Assembly (NCBI GenBank): GCA_030435675.1
Contig: CM059622.1
Span: forward strand, 16,554,001-16,618,000
Direction: 5' to 3'
DNA: 64,000 bases
Origin: Steinernema hermaphroditum
Taxonomy: Eukaryota > Nematoda > Chromadorea > Rhabditida > Steinernematidae
In this document: one piece after another, positions 54,491 through 64,000 of the stretch
Position numbering within the stretch: position 1 is the first letter of the stretch
Layout: every line of letters starts with the position of its first letter
Program-made: the position numbers and the translations under genes
Notes under the pieces: model-generated
Told to the model about the DNA's origin: nothing
Seen by the model: only the letters and a program-made list of their open reading frames with translations
The model's database searches: none

Positions 54491-54900
54491 CTCTATGGAT
54501 GCGAAACGTGGGCCTTGACGAAATAAACATGGAAAAGAATCGACATAGCGCAGAAACGCATGGAACGAAGGATGCTCGGGATAAGGCTTATCGACAAGAT
54601 ACCTAACGACGAAATACGAAGAAGAACGCAATTATCAGACTGGAAGGAAAGTGCAAGACGAAGAAAATGGAATTATGTAAGGAAACTGCTACTGGAAAAT
54701 GTGAAATGGTCTCGAAAAACCACTATATGGGAGGTGAAGAACGACTACAATGATGCGAAACGCCCAACCGGAAGACCACGAGTGCGATGGACTGACGATT
54801 TCAACATACTACCAGGCCGCTGGAATGAAGCATCAAATAGCGAATAGTCATCATATTGTGAACGCTACGTTCGAAGTGAACTGAGTTAGCCAATAAATGA
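54491..54900 (+). mobile_element. RTE-like non-LTR retrotransposon fragment (reverse transcriptase C terminus)
   Basis: The frame reads LYGCETWALTK, a stop, then IDIAQKRMERRMLGIRLID, DEIRRRTQLSD, and later AKRPTGRPRVRWTDDF. This is the C-terminal region shared by RTE-type polyproteins of nematodes and arthropods. The internal stop and missing 5' part show it is dead. A tail with TTGTGAACGCTACGTT follows at about 54857 and recurs near 63523. It lies between the divergent 5' ends of the polymerase and phosphatase genes. Confidence 0.8.
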
Positions 54901-55099
54901 AAATGAAAGGCTATGGCAGATGCAGTGTAATTAATGGACATGGCGATCTAGCGGCCATTCAACCACCTAGGAAGAAACGCTGGCGGGTGTTCGCCTGAAA
55001 TTGTCTAACTCCATCTTTTAGACACTGCTTGGACAGACATGCTCCTCAGTTCTCATTTGTCAAGAGTGAGAGAGCGGTCGGGCCATTGGAATCTTCGTG

Positions 55100-56470
55100 A
55101 TGGCTAGCCGAAGCAGAGTACGTTCAAACGGAATTCATCTGTAACTGAAAATGTGTTTAGGCGGATTTGAAGACTGCTGTTGAGAGTGCGTCGTCAGAAT
55201 CGGAATCATCAGAGACGGAGCGCGAGGTAACAACCGTCGGCAGTGAGCGAACAGCCGATGAAAGCTTCCTTGACGAGATGATCGTGAGGCTGATGACAGC
55301 GGGCATGAAACCTCATCCGGGAAACGGAACAAAGTTTGTGGTGTCGGTGTTCCTCATATATTGGACTTGTTAAGGAGAAATTTTTCGCCCACGATTAATG
55401 TTACCATCACTATCGAAGAAGTCGATCGAGTAACGAAACTCGCCATTGCTTCGTTCAGCGCTCAGAAGACTCTTCTGCGCATTTCACGGTACGAGTAATC
55501 AGTGATATATTTAAATTGTGCTCTCGGTTTAGAGAACTTCTTCCAATAACGATTTGCGGGGATATTCACGGTCAAATTCGTGATTTACGCGTTGTTCTCA
55601 ACAAATGCGGCGATCCTTCGAATACAAACTATCTTTTCCTTGGAGATTACGTGGACCGAGGCACTGAAGGCCTGGAAACAATCGTTCTGTTATTATGCCT
55701 TAAGATTCGCTACCCAAACAAGGTGTTCCTGCTGAGGGGTAATCACGAAGACGCGTCTATCACTGTCTGCTACGGATTTTTCGATGAATGTCTTAAGAAA
55801 TACGGCAAACTGGGTCATTCGGTTTGTTGATTTCGCTTTGCTTATATTTATTTTTTTTATTTAGATCTGGAAAATGTTCACTACAACATTCACCTACATG
55901 CCGATTGCGGCGCTCATCGACGGAAAAGTCTTTTGTGCTCATGGAGGCTTGTCGCCATATCTTGAAAACTTTGAACAGATTGAAGAGGTTGGTTGACGAA
56001 GCTTCACAAGCCTGGTCTTATAGACAATCGTTTTAGCTCCGTCGTCCGTCTGTCGTTCCCCCCTACGGACTCTTCTGCGACCTTCTCTGGTCGGATCCGG
56101 ACTCCCGCTTCAAAGGATACGCCAACAGTCCACGCGGAATTTCGTTCACGTTTGGCGAGAAAGTGGTTCACGATTTCTGCAAGAAGCACGGCGTGCAGAT
56201 GATCGTCCGAGGGCATCAGATCGACCGCGATATGACTACAGGCGGTTACCGGTCGTTTGCCAACGGGAAGCTCATGACAATTTTCACTGCTTGCAATTAC
56301 TTGAATATGCGAAATGACGGCTGTACGATGACCATTAGTCCCGAGGTGAGTGTTGAAACTACTTTTTCACATTCAGAAGATCATCTTTTTAGCTGAAAGT
56401 CACATTCAACGTTTTTCGTCCAACGAAGATTCGTCAGCGTCGTGCGGTATATCAACAACAAGAGGTGTAG
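55100..56470 (+). CDS. PP1-like Ser/Thr protein phosphatase, 367 aa
   Basis: Seven exons join in phase: 55100-55117, 55161-55333, 55375-55488, 55533-55821, 55865-55987, 56037-56345 and 56393-56470. After a Ser/Glu-rich extension of about 60 residues comes the PPP catalytic domain with [27 protein letters not shown] and VRGHQ, so all metal ligands are present. [20 protein letters not shown] matches the PP1 subgroup. It is more diverged than housekeeping PP1 and belongs with the many nematode-specific PP1-like genes, often expressed in sperm; that expression is inference. The gene faces away from the polymerase gene with about 880 bases between the start codons. Confidence 0.9.
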
Positions 56471-56715
56471 AAAGTGTGGAATAAAGTAAAAGGTGACAGT
56501 TTGAAGCTGTTCAGGACATCGAAATTTACATTTGGATTGTTTGGATCATCTCGAGTTGTAACTTTAAAGCTGATTTTATCGTGCACAAACACACTCAGAT
56601 AGTAAATACGATACATCAACAATATTCAAATATAAATTGTACATAAATCTCCCGCATCGCATCAGTGTATACATCACAACAATTAGGGGGAACTCTCAAA
56701 AACGGAAGGAGCGAT

Positions 56716-58796
56716 TCAGTGGACCTTCGTCGCCGTCGCCCACTTCATGTCATCGTCGCGGGGTTTCCACCCGCTGCTCCACGTCACAAACTGCTCGGCT
56801 CTCCGCCAGAATCCGATGAAGTCGAGCGGTCCGTTCAGCCATCCGGTTGTGATGCAGTAGCAGCAGGCGTGAGGCGAGATGTGGTGGAGTTTGTGGTGGT
56901 GGCGCGGAAGAATGATGTGGCAACGTTGCAGGAAGACGATCCACGGCGAGAGGTTGAAGTAGGTGTGCGACCATTTGTGGATCTGGAAGAAATGATAGAG
57001 AGTCGGCTACGGACAAGTAAGATTACCTGATTGGTCATGGCTACATAAACTCCGAGCAAGAGCCAGAACCAGTGAGCCGGCGCGAGATCGTCCAGCTCAG
57101 CACCGGAGAGGGTCATGTGCTGGTAGAGGATGTGCGCCAGTTTCGGGACGGTAAGCATGAAGTTGTCGCCGTTCACTTCGATGAAGTCGTGGCGGGTGAT
57201 CGCCGTCGGGTCGACATGGTGTTCGCGGAACGAGCGGATGAAGTTCTGAAAATCCTGAGTAATCCTGAATCCTTCCGTAATGCACTACTCACCTTGCCAA
57301 TGAACGTATCGACAGTTCCCCACGTGTCGGCGCCCCAATGGACGATTCCAGAAGCGAGGTCGGCGGCCAAGATGCCGAGGAAGGCGGCTGTGATGATCGA
57401 CGACACATGGACGATGTTGAATCGGAACAGGAGGCAGGCGAAGACGGCGGCGAAGAGCGCGACGGAGAGGCCGATGGAGACGACTTCCTGTGCTCGTTTC
57501 TCTAGAAGAATCGTGCGATAAGCCGCCGAAACGACGACCTTTGACACATCGGACGGTCGGCTGTACCGGTCGTCCGATCGATTCGCGCGCGCGCCACTCA
57601 GAGTTCAATGTTCGGCGCCCCGGGGCGGAAGAGTTGCCCCGCTTCACACGTACCCAACGCGGACCTCACGCATAATCTCTTGTGGATGCGCCCGAGATAA
57701 GAACGCGCTTTTTGCAACATTTTTTGCGCTATTATTCGGCTCATGGCGACTACAAGGTGCATATGGTCAGTTTCGCGGGCAAAAAGCGCGAAAACGATCA
57801 AAGTCGATAGGTGATAAGGCTGCAGTTGGAAGGGCAAATTTATTGGAATCGATCGAATGGCGCCAAGAACTGATAAACTGATAGGGGGTGGGGGAAACGG
57901 GATTATCCGATAGGTGGGGGTGGAAAACAAAACATTCTGTGGACGTGCAGAATCGAGCATGAATAATATCTGAGTCATATGGACATAATATCCTAACCGA
58001 TAGAGACTTTTAGAATCGAGCAATTTGAATGTTTTGGACGTTTTATATGCGGAAAAGGGGAGATTTCTAAGAACCACAGAGTCCATTCCCCTTTTAACAA
58101 GCCAACTTGAACGAAAACACTCCTAATCAGTCCCCAATCAGTATCAGAGTTGGAATTGATGATGTGATCGGATGGCGACCGCAGGAATCTCTGATTTATG
58201 TCTAAAAAATTTTCATACCAACTCTGTATCCATTTCACCCTGGTTCTAAACAGCCCATTCGAACAAAACGGTACCGTACTGTCCTTTCTTCTATCTCATT
58301 TTCGCTATCACTTCACCTTGATCTTTTCCGACAGCTCTTCCATTTGTTAAAAGCCACAAACCAAACGTTTTAAGTACCCATTTCCCGTTGAAAAACAACG
58401 AAATTAGCGACGGCCAAAGGAACTCAAACGACGGCGACGTTAATTTTAAGCACCCGAACAAAAAACACCGTCACTCTCTACGGCGCCAATCACCAAATCG
58501 AACTGACAGGTGACGCCGCGCCTCAGCCGTTTCATGTCCAAAGCATAAAGATCGCGCCTTTTCCTGTGTTCTAATCCTCCCCGAAGAGTGCCCCCTAATG
58601 GGTCTTGCGTCATCTCGCTTGCACCCAACCAACCTTTGCTGTACATCGACGCAAGCTTCTTCGCACCGGCGTGGCTAGGGCCCCAGCGGGGCGCCGCCTC
58701 GCCCATGTTCATGTTCACGTTGCCGTTAGGGTCGTCTTCCGGCATTGTCGCGTTAAGGGCTTCCTGCTCGGTCACGTCGTCCGGGTTCGTCGTCAT
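56716..58796 (-). CDS. PEDS1: Plasmanylethanolamine desaturase (PEDS1/TMEM189), 285 aa
   Basis: Exons 58634-58796, 57293-57501, 57027-57245 and 56716-56982 join in phase (1, 0, 0), with introns of 1132, 47 and 44 bases, giving 285 residues against about 270 in mammals. Exon 1 carries the N-terminal motif [18 protein letters not shown]; later come membrane helices and the histidine boxes [31 protein letters not shown] and [12 protein letters not shown], then [19 protein letters not shown]. The enzyme sits in the endoplasmic reticulum and introduces the vinyl-ether double bond of plasmalogens. All expected His are present. Earlier in-frame codons upstream of 58796 are open, but the Met at 58796 fits the family. 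Confidence 0.93.
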
Positions 58797-59400
58797 GGCT
58801 GTCTGTCTGTCGGAGAGGGTGGTGATGATGCACTCTGAAACGGCAGCGGTCGTCGAACACACTATAGTTAGCAAAGGGGGAGACGTAGCAGCCGGCCGGG
58901 GGATGCACAATGATGCAAGCACGGCAACACGGCACCCGGCGGCGCTTATCAAAGAAGCGCAGCAACGGGTGAGGAGACAAATGAACGCACGATGACGATG
59001 GAGAAGAAGAAGAAGAAGAAGGGGCAATGGGAAACGGAAAATGAACCAAGGCGGCCTCCCGGAGGGCGGTGCGAGAGTACGGACACGACGCGGAGGGAGA
59101 AGCTGAGTGTGTGCGGGGCGACCGCTCCGATCGACCGATCAACAACAAATAGGCGCGGCTGATTGGTTGCCGATGACCCCCCGGAGTAGACGTAGACGCT
59201 TTCTCACGCCTGCATTTCACGTGCAGCACTCAAGACTTTGATCGCGGGCTGTTCAGCCCGGGATCGGCTGTCGGCTTTGGGGTACACCAAATGGGGGGAA
59301 ATGATATTCAGCGCCTTTTGCGGTGTACGTGACAAATGATATAAGCCATGCGCCCTTTTTGTATATCTAATCACATTTGTTATCTGCATAAAATTTTGAC
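58797..59400. promoter_or_regulatory. GC-rich upstream region of PEDS1
   Basis: About 400 bases are distinctly richer in G and C than the rest of the window, with CpG runs and AGAAG tracts (59003-59022), directly upstream of the PEDS1 ATG. It is probably promoter and 5' leader; no separate gene is supported. Confidence 0.35.
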
Positions 59401-59447
59401 ATCAATGTGATATTGAGCTGCAAAAAGGAACCTGATGGATTACGGTA

Positions 59448-59660
59448 GACTTCAGTGGGCCATCCCGATGGATTATGTCAGTTTTTTTATGTTTTCGTGG
59501 CGATAAGATCAAGGAAGTCTACAGTCAATTCCAAAAGGATGGGAGCGATGGATTACGGTAGGCCTCATTTATAAAGAGGCTTAAACAAATAGGTGACCCA
59601 GAGTCACTGACTCTGATTAGTGGTAAACTTCAGTGGGCCATCCCGGTGGATTATGACGTA
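59448..59660 (+). repeat. Short direct repeat, about 180 bp apart
   Basis: ACTTCAGTGGGCCATCCCGA at about 59450 and ACTTCAGTGGGCCATCCCGG at about 59628 are both followed by TGGATTATG. GATGGATTACGGTAG also occurs twice, near 59433 and 59547. Confidence 0.6.
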
Positions 59661-61384
59661 CGACTACTATAACCAATTTTCTTGATCATTTTCTTCTCCT
59701 TAACTTCATTTGATTACGGTATCTGTGAATCCGGAAGAATCTACGGATATAGGTCAAAGTCCGTGTTCCAGCTCAGATAGTAAAATTTAAAACAAGAGTC
59801 AAAGATACTTGGTGCATCGTTTGATTCCGGAGACCCTTCCGGGTTACCATCGGTTCACTAAAGGATGTAACCTCATAAAACAGCGACATGGATTGCAAAG
59901 TTTCAATTAGATGAACCTGAATCTTGAGTGAGAGCAGAGGCAGACGTAGAACCGACCGGCGACCGGTTCAGTTCAGCTTACTCGTTCCACTTACTCGCTG
60001 GACTAGCCTCAAGTAAAGAGGATTCTATGTGGGCCAATCTCGCTACTCATCACTTGGCCCTTAACACGTCAAGGGGCAAGTAACCCCTTTAGGCGTCTCT
60101 AAACTCTGAAAGCTAAGTTTCTGGAAGCATCAAATCCTAGCTGAAAATCACGCATACCTTAAAGGAACACATATTTGATTTGAACGATTTGTCGCTTTGA
60201 GTACATTGCCAAACACTCTAATGGGTATTTGAGGATTATGGTCCGTTATCTCCGTGTTTCGCGTGCAGAAAGAGTCACATTTTGAGAGTTCGTTCCATGA
60301 TCAGTCGCAAAATATGGTTTATCGGCGTGTGGTCAACAACCAATAACGTTGAAGTTGTCACGACATGAGTTCAAAATACGGACGCTGAATTCCATGTAGA
60401 TGGATCTGCGCAAATTTTAAATTGAAGCGCTCCCTAGTTCACAAGTATACGATCACTACTATAGCAATCTATCCCGCATAAGATTACCTAAAGTAGCCTC
60501 ATTTCCACCCACAAAAAGGGAAACTGAATCATCGACGCACTGGTTGTTTACGACGACTTTTAGCGCACTTTACTGGGAACGCCCGAGTCACCGACCGACC
60601 TCTGCCAGAAATAGAGAAAATGGTTATTTCGCCGATTTTTTTCGGACAAATATAGGAAGATCCATTAGAGTACGTAGACGCCGAAAATAGAGCCCAATTT
60701 TCGTTGGACGTATATCGAAACGATGACGCCATCTGCGGAGCAGAGCTCGCGCAAACACATGGCGCAATGCAAGTGGTCTCTTTCGTGACGAGCCACGCGC
60801 ATGCAGCTCTTAGCAACATTTCCCGTTGCCTAGCGTGAGAGAAAGCTCATTATCGTGCATGCATATGGGCAGATTGACTTTGGTGCCTGTGGGGGCTTTG
60901 GATATATGTGCGTTGGGAAAGCAGAGCAAGGGAATGATCGCAAAGGAGAGCCTTCTTTCCGATGGTTTAAAAGTGGTGGTTGCCGTGAGATAGATGAAAA
61001 GTCACAGGAATTGGCTATAGGTTTGTGATACGAAATGTTTGTGGAACCTCAATGTTAGAGATGTGTGGTTTAACTTTAGTATGACAGCAGGACATTATAA
61101 TGGAGCTTAAACAATGATAAAATAATGGTGAGGGTTGAATCTCAGTTACCATTCCCTCACCATTATCAACTGTGGTTACTCAGATCAGTCGAAAGAAGCA
61201 ACCAACGAGAATTCATAATGGTTACTTCCAAAAAATGAGACTTTTTGATATAACTATGGGTGAAAACAACAAAAAATTACGCATAAAATTGGTTGAGCGA
61301 AGCATAAAATAGTGCTTTAACGATGTCCCATTTAGAAAATAGCATCCTGGAAACCTTGCCTACATAAAGTTCTCTCTGAAGAAC

Positions 61385-61560
61385 TATTTTTGGACACCCT
61401 GTATAAACGCGTAACCGACGAATCCGTGAATTTCAGCGGTCAGTTTTAGTGGACAAAACAGGGACTGAGGGCGGCGTCGAACCCACCCCAACTGATTAGG
61501 AATCAAGCGCGTTCGCAATGGGCCAGAGAGACAGTTAACTAGCAACCGCTTTAGTGCTAC
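61385..61560 (-). repeat. SINE-like pseudo-tRNA-Arg with adjoining transposon end motif
   Basis: On the minus strand CTCTGGCCCATTGCGAACGC (A-box-like), CTTGATTCCTAATCAG (anticodon-arm-like, loop TTCCTAA, anticodon CCT) and GTGGGTTCGACGCC (T arm) follow tRNA order at about 61470-61535, but the acceptor stem is absent. Just outside, GGACACCCTGTATA (about 61392) matches the transposon end at 9750-9762. Confidence 0.45.
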
Positions 61561-62691
61561 TATGCTCTCAGGATCGAAAGGTCATCTATCTGCTACTTGA
61601 ATAAAAAGGATTTTATGAGCAAGTCTTTTTGGACTTTTTGGACACAAACGCTGTCTCCATCCAGAAAAGCACGTTTGCCGTTTTTGAACCGGGACCCACA
61701 GGGACTACTTAGGGCCTAGAGGGCACTACAAAAACCAAACTTCGAACGAACAACAGACCGAAAATACGGAGCGGTATCCATCCAAAAAAGTGCTTTTACC
61801 GTTTTTGGACAAAGTTTGACCGTTTGTAAGAATATCAGTTCTGCCGCCTGCAGTGACATCTTGACCCTTAGCGTCTGGAGGGTGTTTACACTACCAATAT
61901 TCTACTTCTATATTCTCATTTAGAAGGTCAGAACCGCACAAGACAATACAAATTTCAACTAAAGTCCAAGGACAACGGTCTTTGAGTCTATTTACCCACG
62001 AAGGACCCACGCAAAGTGACGAATCGTGGCGTGACGTAGATAAAAGTAGCACAAAAGAAAACAAGATGTTTTGCACGAGTACCTACGATAGCAAATGAAT
62101 GACTCTTCGAGAGACGCCTCGTTAGGATGTTCTTCGACGTCCCAAGGCGGAGTTTACGGTGTTTACGGAATGTGGCGTGATGGCGGTCCTCTTCCGATTC
62201 TGCGCAAAAATACGCACTTCCGACCCGATGTTTTGACCGTTAAGAGGAGGTGCCCTTAGGGAAGCCCCTTACGTGCGACTGTTTATCGCCGTTTATGTGG
62301 ACTTTGGTTTCGGCGAAAGTTCTGTTTGTTCGATTTATAGAGCGATGTGATAAGAACGGGGTGAGTAAAGCCTTGATTGAACGGAAGGACAAAGAAAAAA
62401 TCGTTCCGTTGTTTCGTTCTCATTGCGTATTAATAGCGGGAAGGTGTACCTTTTTTGCCGTGACATTTTTACATCTGCAGATGCATTCACCTTCCGCGCA
62501 GAAAAAGGTGTGGTCTGAAAAAGAATATGATGTGGGAGCTACATATGTAATTGCGCCCTTCCATGATCGAATGTTCGACACGATTCGATTTTGAAATATT
62601 CACCCTGACAAGCCTATACATGATATGAATTTAAAAACCAAATTTCGAGCGGAGAACTGAGCGAAAATTCCGAAGAAAGTCTATGCGTATC

Positions 62692-62962
62692 CTATCAGGA
62701 TGCTCAACTTTTAGGGTTCGCAGGGACAAGTCTGTTCAGATTGGGGAAAACCTATAAGGAAAGAAATAACAGAATGAGTGTGATCCTGGCAGAGGCTCGG
62801 TCGTGCGACCGATTGGGCCGGCTGACGGATCAACTGATGCATCCTGCCAGGATGCTCAACTCTAAGGGTTCGCGGGGACAAGTCCGTTCGGGTATGAGGA
62901 AAGGGCTGACCGAATGCGCGTGCATCTGGCAGAGGTGGTCGTGTGACTGGTTCAACCGGATT
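62692..62962 (+). repeat. Tandem duplication, about 150-bp units
   Basis: AGGATGCTCAACTTTTAGGG at 62698 and AGGATGCTCAACTCTAAGGG at 62850 begin two blocks that share TTCGCNGGGACAAGT and end near TGGCAGAGG and TCGTG. They are diverged and non-coding. Confidence 0.65.
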
Positions 62963-63069
62963 GGCTTATTGACCAGCAGATCCGATCCAGCCGATTGTCT
63001 CTGCTTCTTGGAATCCCAGTTCAAGAGGAACAAAAAACCTCAGGATTGTCGAATCAATCGGTGTTTTTT

Positions 63070-63270
63070 TCGAATTAAAATATTCGACGAAGACAGCCCT
63101 GAGGAAGCAGGAGTCAGAGCCGGCGCGACTCACTTGGAGAGCCGCCTCTGACTCCAGTTCCGAATTCAAATATTCGAAGACTTGCAGGACAACCCTAATA
63201 GCACAGGAATCAGAGCCGAATCGGCTCACTTGGCGAGCCAGTTCGAGCTGATCCCGAGTCCGAGCGGACT
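63070..63270 (+). repeat. Tandem duplication, about 100-bp units
   Basis: Two units begin near CGAATTAAAATATTCGACGA (63070) and CGAATTCAAATATTCGAAGA (63162) and share CAGAGCCG, GGCTCACTTGG-like and CGAGCC segments. Confidence 0.6.
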
Positions 63271-63522
63271 GGAGCTGTCATATTTTGCACCGCTAAGGAA
63301 TCACTTTGTACACTTATGTCAATTGCTAGTATTCTCAAAGAACGAAGATGATAAGAGACAAAGGGCGACGGAAAAGAGCGCATCTGGCTTTCTTTGATAG
63401 TCTGCGGTCTCCTCTCGAACACTCGGAATTGCTTCCAGTATAAAACAGCGACATGGCCTGTAGCCTATTTTTGCTGATTTTGGGTATAAAAGGAGGAATG
63501 AAGGGAACCAATCATACATATT

Positions 63523-63560
63523 GTGAACGCTACGTTGATAAATGTAAATGTAAAGGTGGG
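63523..63560 (+). repeat. Retrotransposon 3' tail similar to 54857
   Basis: CATATTGTGAACGCTACGTT is shared with the 3' flank of the RTE-like fragment (54854-54872), here followed by GATAAATGTAAATGTAAAGG, a short tail repeat typical of RTE ends. Confidence 0.5.
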
Positions 63561-64000
63561 AATGAATGAGCATGAGTGCAATGCGCCTGAGCTCATTACA
63601 TGCGGGATGGTTTTTTTTACTTTAAAAACCATCATATTTCAACGGGAGTTCATCACTTCAAAACATAACGAGCTATTGACATTAGGTCAATTCGATCACT
63701 AACGGTTAAATTCCAACCATCCCCCTAACTTATCGCAAAAAGGATTATTCCGCGGTCCTTTCAGGGACAATAAAATCCGGCCAGCTGTTACGGAGGGAAT
63801 TAAAATAGCAGTGCACGTCAAAACACCATCAGTTGATCAGTACGACTACAAATAAATAGCTGTTTTTCGGTGATCAGGGGACTACTCTGCTAGACTACAA
63901 AACTATTCGCCATTTGCCATGTAGTTAATCAAACAGGACAATTAGGATGGTTGCTCTTTGATGCCATCGCAAATGGAAAAGTGAGGCTTGAAGATCGTGC

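Larger units (their letters stand above)
59661..64000. other. Intergenic, no supportable gene to the window end
   Basis: Only unsupported short frames and the repeats listed separately are seen. No chemoreceptor, enzyme or peptide signature was found on either strand. Confidence 0.45.

Noticed and set aside
58446..59027. 193-aa minus-strand frame as its own gene
   Set aside because: Residues from 58796 down to 58634 are PEDS1 exon 1; upstream and downstream parts are leader and intron read-through.
60529..60819. 96-aa minus-strand frame in the right-hand intergenic region
   Set aside because: No splice partners, no signal peptide that leads to a sensible product and no family resemblance.
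61470..61535. Functional tRNA-Arg (CCT)
   Set aside because: The anticodon and T arms are tRNA-like, but no acceptor stem forms and the anticodon stem has a mismatch; called a SINE-like pseudo-tRNA instead.
1..64000. CRISPR arrays, operon-like bacterial genes or other prokaryotic systems
   Set aside because: No regularly spaced repeats of that kind are present, and introns, tRNA structure and gene families are all those of a nematode.

Overview
The window is nuclear DNA from a nematode, most likely a rhabditid-type worm; I cannot name the species. The evidence is many introns of about 40-50 bases with GT...TTTCAG ends, a probable spliced-leader acceptor just upstream of some start codons, nematode chemoreceptor families, an EGO-1/RRF-1 type RNA-dependent RNA polymerase, and mariner/maT transposon remains. 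Gene models below were spliced by hand. For nearly all multi-exon genes every exon joins in phase, and the predicted lengths match the known families where one is recognised.

Left part (1-33 kb): an accessory, repeat-rich region with few conserved genes. It holds tRNA-derived SINE-like repeats, transposon corpses, a 904-bp mariner element, two MDSVP/WGQ-type family genes, a truncated trypsin gene, a truncated innexin, two tRNA-Thr genes, one BRE-4-like glycosyltransferase and one serpentine receptor. Its most striking content is a set of tiny secreted-peptide genes. Seven loci (8.2, 10.4, 11.5, 13.2, 17.4, 29.2 and 32.4 kb) share a signal peptide. All but the intronless 10.4 kb gene have one phase-2 intron before the second coding segment. 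Five of the seven then carry a dibasic cleavage site and a conserved 15-residue peptide of the form DWSDPxAQMTGWSxF, followed by Gly (an amidation signal) at or next to the stop. Of the other two, the 17.4 kb copy keeps part of the core and the Gly, and the 8.2 kb copy has lost both. Two more small genes (6.1 and 7.2 kb) have the same exon 1 length and phase but encode cysteine-containing peptides. I do not recognise the DWSDP family, and it is my best candidate for an undescribed system.

Middle (33-48.6 kb): two tandem basic, repeat-containing proteins; clpf-1 (CLP1 RNA kinase/cleavage factor, seven exons, 425 aa); a third MDSVP family gene; several unrecognised multi-exon genes, including a 402-aa protein with a Cys/His-rich zinc-binding-like region; two single-pass membrane proteins; and an Srab-like chemoreceptor.

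Right part (48.8-58.8 kb): conserved genes. There is a complete 15-exon RNA-dependent RNA polymerase (1585 aa, ego-1/rrf-1 type) on the minus strand; a PP1-like phosphatase (367 aa) diverging from it, with an RTE-like retrotransposon fragment sitting between the two 5' ends; and the plasmanylethanolamine desaturase PEDS1/TMEM189 (285 aa) with a 1.1-kb first intron. From 58.8 kb to the end I see only short repeats, SINE-like pieces and duplicated non-coding blocks.
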